Of a DNA stretch of 64,000 nucleotides, positions 37,701 to 46,632 are shown in pieces (the first letter of the stretch is position 1; each line of letters begins with the position of its first letter). The notes beneath the pieces are model-generated. The model saw nothing but the letters and a program-made list of their open reading frames with translations, did not search any database and was not told where the DNA came from. The translations under genes and the position numbers were made by a program. This DNA is from JAEKNW01 sp963677815 (GTDB lineage: Bacteria; Cloacimonadota; Cloacimonadia; Cloacimonadales; JAFGVF01): positions 1,798,001 through 1,862,000 of the forward strand of contig OY782499.1 of assembly GCA_963677815.1 (NCBI GenBank), read 5' to 3'.

Positions 37701-37973
37701 TTGTCCGTTACCTGTTGTATTAGGGTCATCGACTGTTTCTTCTTGAAAAGCTACCATGATTATAAGGAGTTTATTATAGCTTTCATCCCTGTGATTTTTT
37801 GAGTCTAATCTCTGTGATTCCTTTTTGATAGAAGAAAGGTATTGTTCAGCAGGATGTTGTTTCTTCTTAGAAATTTGATTAGTTTGATATTTTAGCGGAA
37901 TCTTGTCAGCAAAGGCAAACTGGGGTAGTAACCCCAGTAATACCACTATAGTTAATAGTTTAAATCTATTCAT
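34743..37973 (-). CDS. Secreted M6-family metalloprotease with C-terminal sorting tail
   Basis: A 1076-residue exported protease. It has a signal peptide (LTIVVLLGLLPQFAFA), a propeptide, and a peptidase M6 (immune-inhibitor-A-like) domain with the zinc motif MFHEFGHSLGLIDLY (HEFGH) near residue 275. After it come beta-rich stretches that look like repeated strands of a propeller or Ig type. The C-terminal tail is FlgD-like: AYVFPNPVAKEKATLRVFN ... FKVFDISGKLIKEMN ... DISSGVYIGVI ... FKFAVTK. That tail is more divergent than the YPNPFNP tails elsewhere in the window. It probably degrades external protein. No clear ribosome-binding site was found at 37973. Confidence 0.88.
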   Translation of the reverse strand: MNRFKLLTIVVLLGLLPQFAFADKIPLKYQTNQISKKKQHPAEQYLSSIKKESQRLDSKNHRDESYNKLLIIMVAFQEETVDDPNTTGNGQFLLEAPDNYPIQLSKPPHNQEYYDKMAEAMRYYYLAASLGGFNLEWDIYPQDRASYTLSQPMGYYNPPGASNEVFVSKMEEYFKESFETADRESPEIDFASYSHYMIIHAGSDWQHDVLADTPSDIPSFFIRVGDGKEAIVDDGAVTLDYACNIPETITQDISEYDFGNGNIQVSGYGALNGVMFHEFGHSLGLIDLYAVNSYYPMVGSFDIMDSGGSTEVGMGSGIDDKTYSIEGIIPALPGAFSRVLMFEDSFRDRGILKDIENLSKLQDIKITCAEERYDFTKAPYIYKLQLSNDEYILIENRNVDPDGDGGTAVFSALDGRIALHPTAYNDDNNFPTFEYDYLLPSFIDGNYNAIGGGLLVWKVNNDVLYNQGSYDSDGNFVSNFASNYVNTSYRQRGIEIIEADGIPDIGNVYAYYWKGTAFEYYFKNMPILETVNGDSYFNGWSEDIHNDELNASSTPSLMTSSGISHSSGLYNISQSGIEMAFSYGSPILPRTTSIKSDREVISVSPIFDGSTKLSDTAIITESSIDLYYFDKEANVFESFNSIQLDQAITDVRNILPIQKVDFDNDKNEELVIFYDSYMLVLRNNNAYTFDLGYSAEVLPQLYDNKYYMIADNKVLEIKFFTANNSIEINELDYDVNEIVTSDTDLIFIADNQIIDLTSNEYIDLPSSINSKTVVLNHFEENEDQVFKTQQYLIFKTSDNKIYSYNKSELNLIYDYSSIIAGKVTSELALNYDEQGAYIVFTAGSKIYANYLDGTFPLNFPRAFHDVTFSSGEIIIIDNQFLNPEESSYYGKTLYLPIEENNFLALNLNQDILDSSLNLVDASNERLFCYYNSQDADSLGYIFQINAFDNSVIMQWKEKKNLANPILWETSHTNPNRNLNFINYSNGNENNNKKISAYVFPNPVAKEKATLRVFNIAQSVKFKVFDISGKLIKEMNIESNGLDHVDNILDFKDISSGVYIGVIQGNSNYKFKFAVTK

Positions 37974-37992
37974 AATATGAAATACAATTTAA

Positions 37993-39045
37993 TTAAAATT
38001 CTAAGCTAAGTGAGAATAACTTGTTGTAGTCTGTTAAGTCTCCACCTTGTTGCATTGCAAAATCTGCTGAAAGTCTATATAAATCGTTGAAAGTATAGTG
38101 AATACCTACACCAAATGAAGGTCCTACAATTTCACCAGCAGAGTCATTAACATATCCACCTCTTAAAGAAAGAAGTTTCATATAAGTATATTCTACACCA
38201 GCATTATAAATATAGTCATTATCATTCCAGTCAGTTACTAATCTAGTAATAAGATTATCTTCATTAGCTAAAAGCTTATTAACATCTGCATTCACTGTAA
38301 TATCTGTATATTGGTCTGACCATGCTTTATATGATAAACCAGTTCTTAAGTTAAGTGAAAGAGGGTCTTTTTGAGAGTCATCAACATAAGTAACATCTGG
38401 ACCGAAGTTTTGGAGAGTTAAACCCCATGAAAGCTCACCTAAATATGGATTATCAATATTTGTGTAAGCTAGGATATCTTTAGCTTTAACACCGAAGTCA
38501 AAAGCAAAAGTCATACCAACACCTTTATTGTCAGTATTTCCAGTAGCAGGTCCTAAATCTGAACGGATAAATTTAAAGTTAGTACCAAGACCGAGGTGTT
38601 CATTAAGCTGATAACCATAAGTTAAGGCAATTGAGATATCATAGCTTGAAAAATCACCTAGAGGTGTACCATCTTCTGCAGTTTGGGTTTGAGAACCAAG
38701 ACTCATAAACTGGATGAAAGCACCAACATTACCTATTTCAGGATAATACTGATTCCATGAGAGGTATTCATAATAAAGGTCATTAATACCTGAGCCCTGA
38801 AGCCAATTAGTATGCATACCCGCGATTTGTGTTTTTCTATTAAAAGCCATAGCACCTGGATTCCAATAAGCTGCATAAGCATCGTCTGCATGAGCTACAT
38901 AAGCTTCACCCATACCACTTGCTCGTGAACCTGGAGCTATAAGTAAAAAGATTAAAGCACCTTCAGAAACAGCAGTAAGGGCAGTTGGAATTGCCATACC
39001 TACTATTAATATTGCAATTACCATCGTATTTTTCATTTTAAACAT
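37993..39045 (-). CDS. PorV/PorQ-family outer membrane beta-barrel protein
   Basis: A 350-residue protein with a signal peptide and the signature of the PorV/PorQ (UPF0164) family near the N-terminus: LIAPGSRASGMGEAYVAHADDAYAAYWNPGAMA is spread over residues about 30-65. Alternating beta strands follow to a C-terminal aromatic strand (KLFSLSLEF), typical of an outer membrane barrel. In type IX secretion PorV shuttles cargo to the attachment machinery; here it sits directly upstream of an M6 protease with a sorting tail, which fits. The start at 39045 follows GGAGG. Confidence 0.85.
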   Translation of the reverse strand: MFKMKNTMVIAILIVGMAIPTALTAVSEGALIFLLIAPGSRASGMGEAYVAHADDAYAAYWNPGAMAFNRKTQIAGMHTNWLQGSGINDLYYEYLSWNQYYPEIGNVGAFIQFMSLGSQTQTAEDGTPLGDFSSYDISIALTYGYQLNEHLGLGTNFKFIRSDLGPATGNTDNKGVGMTFAFDFGVKAKDILAYTNIDNPYLGELSWGLTLQNFGPDVTYVDDSQKDPLSLNLRTGLSYKAWSDQYTDITVNADVNKLLANEDNLITRLVTDWNDNDYIYNAGVEYTYMKLLSLRGGYVNDSAGEIVGPSFGVGIHYTFNDLYRLSADFAMQQGGDLTDYNKLFSLSLEF

Positions 39046-39194
39046 TTATCCTCCAATGAATAATTTCGTTTTTTAATCTAAGGACACACCCTATTGTTGA
39101 ATTATCTTCAACAATATAAGCACAAAATAAAAATAGTCAAGATAAATAGCAATATATTTCTGTAGTACTCCTAAAAAATTTAGTTTTTAAGTTA

Positions 39195-39281
39195 TGGTGC
39201 CGAAGGCCGGACTCGAACCGGCACGAGTGTTCACTCGGAGGATTTTGAATCCACTGCGTCTACCAATTTCACCACTCCGGC
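39195..39281 (-). tRNA. tRNA-Leu (anticodon CAA)
   Basis: Read on the minus strand this is an 87-nt class II tRNA. The acceptor stem pairs GCCGGAG with CTTCGGC, the D-loop holds AAATTGGTAGACGC, the anticodon loop is TTCAAAA (anticodon CAA), a long variable arm CCGAGTGAACACTCG follows, the T-arm is GCCGGTTCGAGTCCGGC, and CCA is encoded. The long variable arm supports Leu. A TTGACA lies upstream near 39320. Confidence 0.95.
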
Positions 39282-39415
39282 ACTTGTTCTTATTTATTAT
39301 ATCAAATAAATATGTCAAGAAAAAACCTTTAACATAAAGAAAAAACTTTATTTTTTTATTAATCCATGTTTACTATATCTATATTTTACTATTATTTATC
39401 TCTATTACCTTTATT

Positions 39416-42400
39416 TTACTTAATATTGTGGTATTTGATAAGTAAGTCAATAGCTGTTTCCAGTAAATTCGTATGAATAGCTCTGCTCAAATCAACATAA
39501 ATAGTCATGGATTCAGTGTCATCTACCTTTATAGGATAAGAAGTCTGTTTAATAAACTCTCTAACTTTCGAGCTCTTAGGTCTAATCTGCTTAGGATATT
39601 CCATTACTAATTTTCTGTTTTTTATCTGGCAAGAAGTCAAAGAAATCTGTTCAGCAATGAATCTCATCTCAAAGTACTGAATAGCTTGGAGAGCTTCTTT
39701 AGGTAATTTACCAAACCTATCAACTAATTCTAACTTCAAATCATCAAAAGCTTCTATTGTTTTAAGTTCTTTCATTCGTCTATAGAGATTAATCCTTTCT
39801 TTCTCATCAGCTATATAAGATTCTGGGAAATAGAAATCAACTCTAATTTTTAAAGCTTCTAAATTTTCTCTTTTTTCTGTATCATCAAATAGTTTATTGC
39901 TATGGTTATCAATATTGGACATCGCCTCTCTCAGTAACCTATTATAATAATTAAATCCAATAGATTTAATAGTTCCAGACTGCTTTGTTCCAAGTAAACT
40001 TCCAGCTCCCCTAATCTCAAGATCCCTTAGGGCAATTTGATAACCTGCACCAAGATAATCATATTCGGTAAGTGCATTAAGTCGTTCTCTAGCTTCAAAA
40101 GAGATTGTTTCAGGAATAAGGAAATAAGCATAAGCTCTTCTAGTTCCTCTTCCAACTCTACCCCTAATCTGATATAACTGAGCTAAACCAAAAGTATCTG
40201 CTCTATTAACTATCATGGTATTTGCATTTGGTATATCAATACCATTTTCAATGATGGTTGTTGAAATAAGAACATCGAATTTATGATGATAAAAATCTAT
40301 AATAAGAGATTCTAGTTCTTTACCAGACATCTGTCCATGTCCAATCCTAAATTTGACATTTGGCAACATAGCTTCTAGCCTTGAAGCAACAGTTTTTATT
40401 GTAGTAACCCTATTGTGTAAAAAGAAGCATTGCCCACCACGATCAACTTCTCTTTGGATAGCATCTTTTATTACTTCATCATCATAAGCTGAGACCATAG
40501 TTCTAACCGGTAGTCTGTCTTTGGGGGAAGTCTTGATAAGAGAAATGTCTTTGAGCTTTGATAATGCCATAGAAAGGGTTCTTGGTATTGGAGTTGCTGA
40601 CATATAAAGAGTGTCAACATTGGCTTTAATCTGTCTTATTTTCTCTTTTTGTCTTACTCCAAATCTATGTTCCTCATCTACAACTAAGAGCCCTAGTCTT
40701 TTAAAAGTAACATCTTTAGATAATAACCTGTGGGTACCAATTGCAATATCAACCGACCCTTCAGAGATATCAATTATCTCTTGTTTTAACCTAGTAGCTG
40801 TCCTGAAACGAGATAACATAGCTATCTTAACTGGATATTGAGCTAATCTTTCTCTGAAAACCATATAATGTTGTTCTGCTAAAAGAGTTGTAGGTACTAA
40901 TACAGCGACTTGATAACCACTCATAACTGCTTTGAAACAGGCACGAATAGCAACTTCTGTTTTGCCAAAGCCCACATCACCACATAAGAGTCTTTCCATA
41001 CTAGTTGGTGATTCCATGTCTGCTTTAATCTCTGCAGTAGTAGTTAGCTGGTCTTGAGTTTCATCATACAAGAAAGCTTCTTCCATTTCTACCTGCCATG
41101 GAGTATCTGCTTCATGGGATACCCCAACTCTCATTTTTCTTTGAGCATACAGCTCAACAATATCCTGGGCTATCAGTTCAATGTGAGATTTTGCTTTTTT
41201 CTTTTGATTTCCCCATTGTTTTGAACCTATTTTATGGATTTTAGGTTCTGCTCCTTCGTCAGCTATATATTTGCTAACCAGTTGAATTTGGAAAGTTGGT
41301 ACATATATCTTGTCTCCACCAGCATAATTGATTACTAAACACTCGATTTGATTGCCGTCAATAGGCATCTTATGAAGACCTTCAAAAATACCTATCCCAT
41401 GGTCAATATGTACTACATAATCACCTTTATTGAGTGAATCATAATCTACTAAAGCTTCTTTTTTAGAAAAACGAGATTTATATTTCTTATTCTCATAACG
41501 ATTATAGATATCGTGATCAGTATAAACAATCAACTTAGCTTCAGGCAGAATAAATCCTTTGCTTAAAACACCAATAGTGAAGTCTATCTTATTCTCTTTA
41601 TCACTCAGCAATTCTTTCATTCTGTTGCTTTGACTCTTATTATCTGATTGAAGTATAACTCTAAAACCCTTATCCAAATGCTCCTGTAAATGTTCTTCAA
41701 ATTTAGCAAAATCAGCATTAAATTTCTCAATAGTCAGATAATTTAAACTTGTAAACTTATCTGCTTCTGGAATATTTTGCTGACTATTCTGTAAGAAGAT
41801 AGATTGATGTTTTTTTAGTTTTTCAATAACATAGTCATAATTTTGAAAAAGATCTTGAGCTTTTGCTAATACTTCATCCTTATTCTTAGATTTTTTTCGC
41901 ATGTAGAGCTGGTGAGCTTCATTAAATATCTCTATTGTATCACCTTTGACATACTGGAATTCATCCCAAAAAAGTAGTAAATCCTCATTAAAATAATCTA
42001 ATAATGTTTGATTCTTATCATACAACAAAGCAACATCTTGTTCAATACCTTGGTAAAAACCTTCTTCAGCGATCTTGGTTAAGAGTGGCGAATCACTTTT
42101 TACATCATGTAAGGAAACTTCTCTTACTGGTAAAATCACAGCTTGATTAATTTTTAGTTTCTCTGATTTTTGAGTCTGCGGTGAAAAGAATCTTAAAGTC
42201 TCAACCTCATCACCAAAAAACTCAGCTCTTAATGGCAGAGAATGGTTTGGGGAATAGACATCAATAATTCCACCTCTTTTAGAAGCTTGTCCTACTTTAC
42301 CAACTTGAAAATCAATATTATAGCCTAATCCAGACAATTCAGAGATTAATACTTCTGGATCGTATTCTTGACCAACTTCTAATTTTTTAATGTTTTTAAA

Positions 42401-42811
42401 GAGAAGTTTAGAGGGGATTAAATTCCTAAGCAGGGTCCTGATTGAACAAACATAGACACATGGTTGCTGAGAAGAGAGAATCCTGGATAAAGCTCTAATC
42501 CTTAAAGCCCTGATATTAGTATGAGGTGATCTATCTTCATAAGGTAAAACTTCATAGTCCGGGATGAATTCAACTTCATCCATAGAAAGTAAGACTTCAA
42601 TATTAGCCTGAAAATCTTCTGCCAATCTGTCATCAGCCACAACAACTAAGATACTTTTCTTCTCTTTTCTAAATGTGTCAGCTATCAATAAAGACTTCAA
42701 AGAAAGATTTAAGTTTGCTACCTGTAATTTCTCTTTCTTAATAACTGCATCACTTATATTTTTGCTCACATTTGTTGTTGCTAAAAAAGGCTGAATCTTA
42801 CTGTAAAACAT
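39416..42811 (-). CDS. mfd: Transcription-repair coupling factor
   Basis: Mfd removes RNA polymerase stalled at lesions and recruits UvrA. The 1131 residues show the UvrB-like N-terminal module (FIPDYEVLPYEDRSPH), the CarD-like RNAP-interacting domain (NKGDYVVHIDHGIGIFEG near residue 455), the helicase domain with CGDVGFGKTEVA (Walker A) and LVVDEEHRFG (DEEH), TLYMSATPIPRTLSMA, the translocation motif QIRGRVGRGTRRAYAY, and the C-terminal TRCF domain. Length and order are normal. It is a single gene on the minus strand. Confidence 0.97.
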   Translation of the reverse strand: MFYSKIQPFLATTNVSKNISDAVIKKEKLQVANLNLSLKSLLIADTFRKEKKSILVVVADDRLAEDFQANIEVLLSMDEVEFIPDYEVLPYEDRSPHTNIRALRIRALSRILSSQQPCVYVCSIRTLLRNLIPSKLLFKNIKKLEVGQEYDPEVLISELSGLGYNIDFQVGKVGQASKRGGIIDVYSPNHSLPLRAEFFGDEVETLRFFSPQTQKSEKLKINQAVILPVREVSLHDVKSDSPLLTKIAEEGFYQGIEQDVALLYDKNQTLLDYFNEDLLLFWDEFQYVKGDTIEIFNEAHQLYMRKKSKNKDEVLAKAQDLFQNYDYVIEKLKKHQSIFLQNSQQNIPEADKFTSLNYLTIEKFNADFAKFEEHLQEHLDKGFRVILQSDNKSQSNRMKELLSDKENKIDFTIGVLSKGFILPEAKLIVYTDHDIYNRYENKKYKSRFSKKEALVDYDSLNKGDYVVHIDHGIGIFEGLHKMPIDGNQIECLVINYAGGDKIYVPTFQIQLVSKYIADEGAEPKIHKIGSKQWGNQKKKAKSHIELIAQDIVELYAQRKMRVGVSHEADTPWQVEMEEAFLYDETQDQLTTTAEIKADMESPTSMERLLCGDVGFGKTEVAIRACFKAVMSGYQVAVLVPTTLLAEQHYMVFRERLAQYPVKIAMLSRFRTATRLKQEIIDISEGSVDIAIGTHRLLSKDVTFKRLGLLVVDEEHRFGVRQKEKIRQIKANVDTLYMSATPIPRTLSMALSKLKDISLIKTSPKDRLPVRTMVSAYDDEVIKDAIQREVDRGGQCFFLHNRVTTIKTVASRLEAMLPNVKFRIGHGQMSGKELESLIIDFYHHKFDVLISTTIIENGIDIPNANTMIVNRADTFGLAQLYQIRGRVGRGTRRAYAYFLIPETISFEARERLNALTEYDYLGAGYQIALRDLEIRGAGSLLGTKQSGTIKSIGFNYYNRLLREAMSNIDNHSNKLFDDTEKRENLEALKIRVDFYFPESYIADEKERINLYRRMKELKTIEAFDDLKLELVDRFGKLPKEALQAIQYFEMRFIAEQISLTSCQIKNRKLVMEYPKQIRPKSSKVREFIKQTSYPIKVDDTESMTIYVDLSRAIHTNLLETAIDLLIKYHNIK

Positions 42812-42906
42812 TTGATCTCCATATTCAAATTTAATTTAGTTAATAAATTATTTACTAGTTGAGCTGTCAAGCATTTGCTATAAATCATCCGCTTTTATAA
42901 TTGGGA

Positions 42907-42934
42907 ATGCGGATGACCACGTCCGCATCTTTTT
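42907..42934. repeat. GC-rich palindrome with T tract in the mfd-kinase intergenic region
   Basis: ATGCGGATG (42907-42915) and CGTCCGCAT (42920-42928) form a 9-bp stem (one G-T pair) around ACCA, with CTTTTT following on the plus strand. It has the form of a terminator but no gene ends nearby on that strand, so a REP-like repeat or the end of an unannotated RNA is possible. It lies in the 496-bp gene-free stretch 42812-43307, which otherwise holds the inverted repeat at 43180. Confidence 0.6.
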
Positions 42935-43179
42935 CATTAGAAAATGAGGAAGCATCTGAGAGGGGTAGACTAGAAGACCAGGGAGAGTATTTGTCTGATA
43001 TTCCAACCACACCTATACACAAAAAGAATGTCCTAAGGAATTTCCAATTTTCGACAACACTGCTTCTATTAACTTCTGCAAAACTCCATGTTAAGGGTCT
43101 TTCTTAGTGCTATTTGTGTAAATGGTGGATAGTTTCTTTTTCATTCATACTTGGAATTTCTTCTATAAAAATAAGCTTG

Positions 43180-43229
43180 ATTGTTAGTCTCTCTATAAAT
43201 TATTGTTATTTTATAGAGAGACTAACAAT
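43180..43229. repeat. Perfect 20-bp inverted repeat with 10-nt loop
   Basis: Arm 43180-43199 (ATTGTTAGTCTCTCTATAAA) is exactly complementary to 43210-43229. The left arm shares the core TTGATTGTTAGTCTCTC with the inverted repeat at 21021. It lies about 80 nt upstream of the hybrid kinase gene and has no T tract, so it is more likely a mobile palindrome than a terminator. Confidence 0.85.
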
Positions 43230-43307
43230 ATAGAAACAATAAACAAGAAAAAGAAATAAATATTGCTCAATAAAAAAAATAGATTATCATAATAAAGAGG
43301 TTAATCA

Positions 43308-45164
43308 ATGAGAAATGATAAAATAGATAATAGTTATGTAAGAGGTTCTTTCAGTAAGTTTACTCTTAGGTTTGATGATAAAGAAGTTCAAGCTGATTTT
43401 CGCCAAGCTAACAGTGAAATATTCATAGCAAATGGGCGGATAGCTTTAACGGTTTCCATCTTTGTTTATATCTTCTTCTCGGTAACAGACTATTTTATTA
43501 TAAATGACATATTTCTAATTTCTTTTATTCTAAGACTTATAATTGGCTCAGTTCTCGGAATAGGTGCATACATTCTTTCCTACTTCAAAAGCTTTGATAA
43601 ATATGGGGATAAAATCATCGGATTTACTGTCCTGATGGCAGGTTTCTCAATTCTTTATATGATTCTCGAAAGTACAAGTCCTCTAAAGAACTATTATTAT
43701 TTTGGCTTCTATATTGTTGTTATGGTCTCAAATGTATTCTTCCGCCAATCCTTTTTGGCTTGTATTGTCTGGTCCATATTATTCAGTATAGCTTTTGAAA
43801 CAACAACATATATAACGCTAACAAGTACTGAATTGAATATACTTAATCATTGGTATTTCTATACAGCCTTGATAATGCTACTTGTAAATTCATATAATTC
43901 AGAAAAACATAGAATCAATGAGTTTTTACTTAATCTCGAGTTAGCTAGGAAAAGTAAAAAACTTGAAACTACTAATGAAGGATTAGATAAATTAATTGAA
44001 CAAAAGACCGAAGAGCTACAAACAGCCTATGAAAAAGAGAAAAAAGCTAATTTACTGCAACAAACATTCTTACTAAATATTTCTCATCAAATTAGGACTC
44101 CTCTAAATTCAATAATTGGTTTGTCTGAAGCAGATGACCCTGCTTTGGAAAAAATTCCTCTCAAAGGAGATTTAAGGCAAATAAATATAAGTGGTAAAGA
44201 ATTATTAATTATGATAGATGAAATTGCCTTACTATCCAAAATTGAAGCTGATTCTTTGAAAATTAATGAAAATAAGGTGAAGCTAAAATTATTCTTTGAT
44301 AGGATTTTAAAGTTCTATAACAGTGTAAATAAAAAAGAGATAGAACTTGTTATACCTAGTCTAATTGATAAGAAATATTATATTAAAGGAGACTCTGATA
44401 AAATCTTTACTATCATTCAAAGTCTGATTTATGATGCTTATCTAAGACAAGACAAAGGACAAATTATACTTGAATATTCGATTTTAAATGATGGTTTATT
44501 AACGTTTCACATATCTGACAAAGGAGAATTTTTCCCACAAAATGTCATAAATGAAATCTTATCTGATGAATGGATAAAAAATACTAATATGCTTCACTCA
44601 TCTGGTTTTGGCTTAGCTCTAACAAATAAATTATGTAAGTACCTTGATACTGCTTTTAAAATCACTCAAGATGCTGGAACAATAAGAGTCTCTTTTAGCC
44701 TTAAAGCCAAAGCAATTATTGCTGAAGATAATCAAAGAAAAGAAATATTAACTAATCAACCTCTATTTGCGGGTCTTCGTATCCTTATAGTTGAAGATAT
44801 CAAAATAAACTACATAATTCTAAAAAGAATCTTAGAAAAGGTTGGGGCTGTAGTAGATTGGGCTGCTGATGGAATGAAAGCTGTTGAAGCAGTTCAGACT
44901 AATATTGATAATGATGATAAATTTGATATAATTCTTATGGATATCCAAATGCCAAACATGGATGGTATTGAAGCAACTCAGAGAATTAGAAAACTAGGTA
45001 TAGATGTTCCTATTATTGCTCAAACTGCTAATATCTTAGCTGATGATAAAAATATTTGCCTGGATGCAGGTTGTAATGACTATCTAGGTAAACCAATTAA
45101 TACACAAGAATTACTTGGAAAAATTAGTAATTACTGCCATAAATACCAAATTAATAACAAATAA
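43308..45164 (+). CDS. Membrane-bound hybrid histidine kinase with degenerate ATPase domain
   Basis: A 618-residue sensor. Residues about 45-205 contain six or so hydrophobic helices (IALTVSIFVYIFFSVTDYF onward). A coiled coil (about 205-245) leads to HisKA with LNISHQIRTPLNSIIG (H260). The HATPase region is recognisable by GFGLALTNKLC, but the N-box reads QSLIYDAYL, without the usual Asn pair, and the G1-type motif reads SDKGEFF instead of DxGxG. ATP binding may therefore be weak or lost. The C-terminal receiver is intact (ILIVEDIKIN, LMDIQMPNMDG with D545, GKPI). It ends about 70 nt before tmRNA. Confidence 0.88.
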   Translation: MRNDKIDNSYVRGSFSKFTLRFDDKEVQADFRQANSEIFIANGRIALTVSIFVYIFFSVTDYFIINDIFLISFILRLIIGSVLGIGAYILSYFKSFDKYGDKIIGFTVLMAGFSILYMILESTSPLKNYYYFGFYIVVMVSNVFFRQSFLACIVWSILFSIAFETTTYITLTSTELNILNHWYFYTALIMLLVNSYNSEKHRINEFLLNLELARKSKKLETTNEGLDKLIEQKTEELQTAYEKEKKANLLQQTFLLNISHQIRTPLNSIIGLSEADDPALEKIPLKGDLRQINISGKELLIMIDEIALLSKIEADSLKINENKVKLKLFFDRILKFYNSVNKKEIELVIPSLIDKKYYIKGDSDKIFTIIQSLIYDAYLRQDKGQIILEYSILNDGLLTFHISDKGEFFPQNVINEILSDEWIKNTNMLHSSGFGLALTNKLCKYLDTAFKITQDAGTIRVSFSLKAKAIIAEDNQRKEILTNQPLFAGLRILIVEDIKINYIILKRILEKVGAVVDWAADGMKAVEAVQTNIDNDDKFDIILMDIQMPNMDGIEATQRIRKLGIDVPIIAQTANILADDKNICLDAGCNDYLGKPINTQELLGKISNYCHKYQINNK

Positions 45165-45234
45165 CTTGACTTATTGACTCTTTTAACTATTTTGTCTTTG
45201 AAAGTAGTTTATTCTTGCAACTAACATCCTCAAT

Positions 45235-45615
<381 letters not shown>

Positions 45616-45696
45616 TTTAAAAATAAATCTATTTTGCAGATAAGAGACAAGAGGTTATATGGATTATTTAAAATATATTTTTCTTTTAAACAAAGA

Positions 45697-45720
45697 GGGT
45701 GTATGGCAATACACCCCTAC
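45697..45720 (-). repeat. REP-like palindrome upstream of the RAYT gene
   Basis: GGGTGTATGGCAATACACCCC followed by TAC is a hairpin with a GTAG-type end. It is the reverse orientation of the copies at 46182 and 46402 and lies 52 nt before the RAYT start codon. Confidence 0.8.
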
Positions 45721-45772
45721 AATACCCGGTTTTAGATACGTAATATATCTGTAATAATAAAATGTATTATAT

Positions 45773-46399
45773 ATGAGAAATCACAAATACAATCCAGAAA
45801 TCCATAATCGCCGTTCTATCAGACTGAAGAAATATGATTATTCCCAGCCTGGACTCTATTTTATTACCCTTTGCACCAAAAACAGAGAATTTCTCTTTGG
45901 TGAAATCAATAACGAAAAAATGTTGCTGAATGATGCAGGGATTATTGTTATGCAAGAATGGGAGAAAACTCAACAAATAAGAAAAAATATTAAATTAGGT
46001 GAATATGTGATAATGCCTAATCATTTTCATGCAATCATTCAAATAGAATATCAAATCATGACATCTTCTGAGAATAACAAGAAATTCCAATCACCAACCC
46101 AAACCATCGGTGCAATTATGCGAGGATTTAAAGGTTCAACAACATTAAAAATAAATAAAAACCTACCAGTCCGTAATCATGGTAGGGGCGTATTGCCATA
46201 CGCCCAAAATAATAATAATTCAGTCTGGCAAAGAAATTATTGGGAACACATCATCAGAACAGAAATCGAATATACCAAAATCTCCCAATATATAATTAAC
46301 AATCCTCTGTGTTGGGGTAATGATAAATTAAATGGGGGAGATGGGAATACTGTTTTGGAAGATGAAATAGATTATAATTTAGAATTATGGATGGTATGA
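45773..46399 (+). CDS. REP-associated tyrosine transposase (RAYT, IS200-like)
   Basis: A 208-residue single-domain Y1 transposase of the type that acts on REP palindromes. The family N-terminus is NRRSIRLKKYDYSQPGLYF, the metal-binding HUH motif is MPNHFHAII near residue 85, and the catalytic helix region is GAIMRGFKGSTT ... NYWEHIIRTEIEYTKI with candidate Tyr residues, ending in YIINNPLCW. It is flanked by REP-like palindromes at 45697 and 46402, and a third copy (46182-46205) lies within the reading frame, encoding GRGVLPYA. The frame is intact, so the gene may be active. Confidence 0.9.
   Translation: MRNHKYNPEIHNRRSIRLKKYDYSQPGLYFITLCTKNREFLFGEINNEKMLLNDAGIIVMQEWEKTQQIRKNIKLGEYVIMPNHFHAIIQIEYQIMTSSENNKKFQSPTQTIGAIMRGFKGSTTLKINKNLPVRNHGRGVLPYAQNNNNSVWQRNYWEHIIRTEIEYTKISQYIINNPLCWGNDKLNGGDGNTVLEDEIDYNLELWMV
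46182..46205 (+). repeat. REP-like palindrome inside the RAYT coding sequence
   Basis: GTAGGGGCGTATTGCCATAC followed by GCCC has the same sequence as the upstream copy but for two substitutions, in opposite orientation. It is in frame within the RAYT gene (residues about 137-145). Confidence 0.8.
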
Positions 46400-46401
46400 T
46401 T

Positions 46402-46425
46402 GTAGGGGCGAAATATCTTTCGCCC
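46402..46425 (+). repeat. REP-like palindrome downstream of the RAYT gene
   Basis: GTAGGGGCGAAATATCTTTC followed by GCCC has the same GTAGGGGCG head and a GGGCGAAA/TTTCGCCC stem with a different loop. It begins 2 nt after the RAYT stop codon. Confidence 0.8.
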
Positions 46426-46576
46426 AGAAAGGAAATATTGCAGTCATTTGGGTGCTCTACTCTATCAAAATCATAAAGTACTAATTATTAAACAAATAGA
46501 AGATTTCAACCTTCTAAATTTGTGACACAGGTTTTTCCATACCAATTAGTATGGAAAAAGTGAAGTCATAATTATC

Positions 46577-46606
46577 TTGACAAATAGAATGTTATATTTC
46601 TATATA
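46577..46606 (+). promoter_or_regulatory. Candidate promoter for the S24/kinase segment
   Basis: TTGACA at 46577-46582 is followed after 18 nt by TATATA (46601-46606) in an AT-rich stretch, 27 nt upstream of the lipoprotein-like ATG at 46633. It is the only good -35 between the RAYT gene and the kinase gene. Confidence 0.45.
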
Positions 46607-46632
46607 TAATGAAAAAAGTATATGAGGTCTAT

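Noticed and set aside
42901..43107. 68-codon open frame on the plus strand between mfd and the kinase gene
   Set aside because: It begins inside a palindrome, has no ribosome-binding site and no family resemblance; low-complexity chance frame.
45697..46425. CRISPR array from repeated short palindromes
   Set aside because: The units are REP-like hairpins in mixed orientation at irregular distances, with no uniform spacers and no cas genes. No CRISPR array was seen anywhere in the window.
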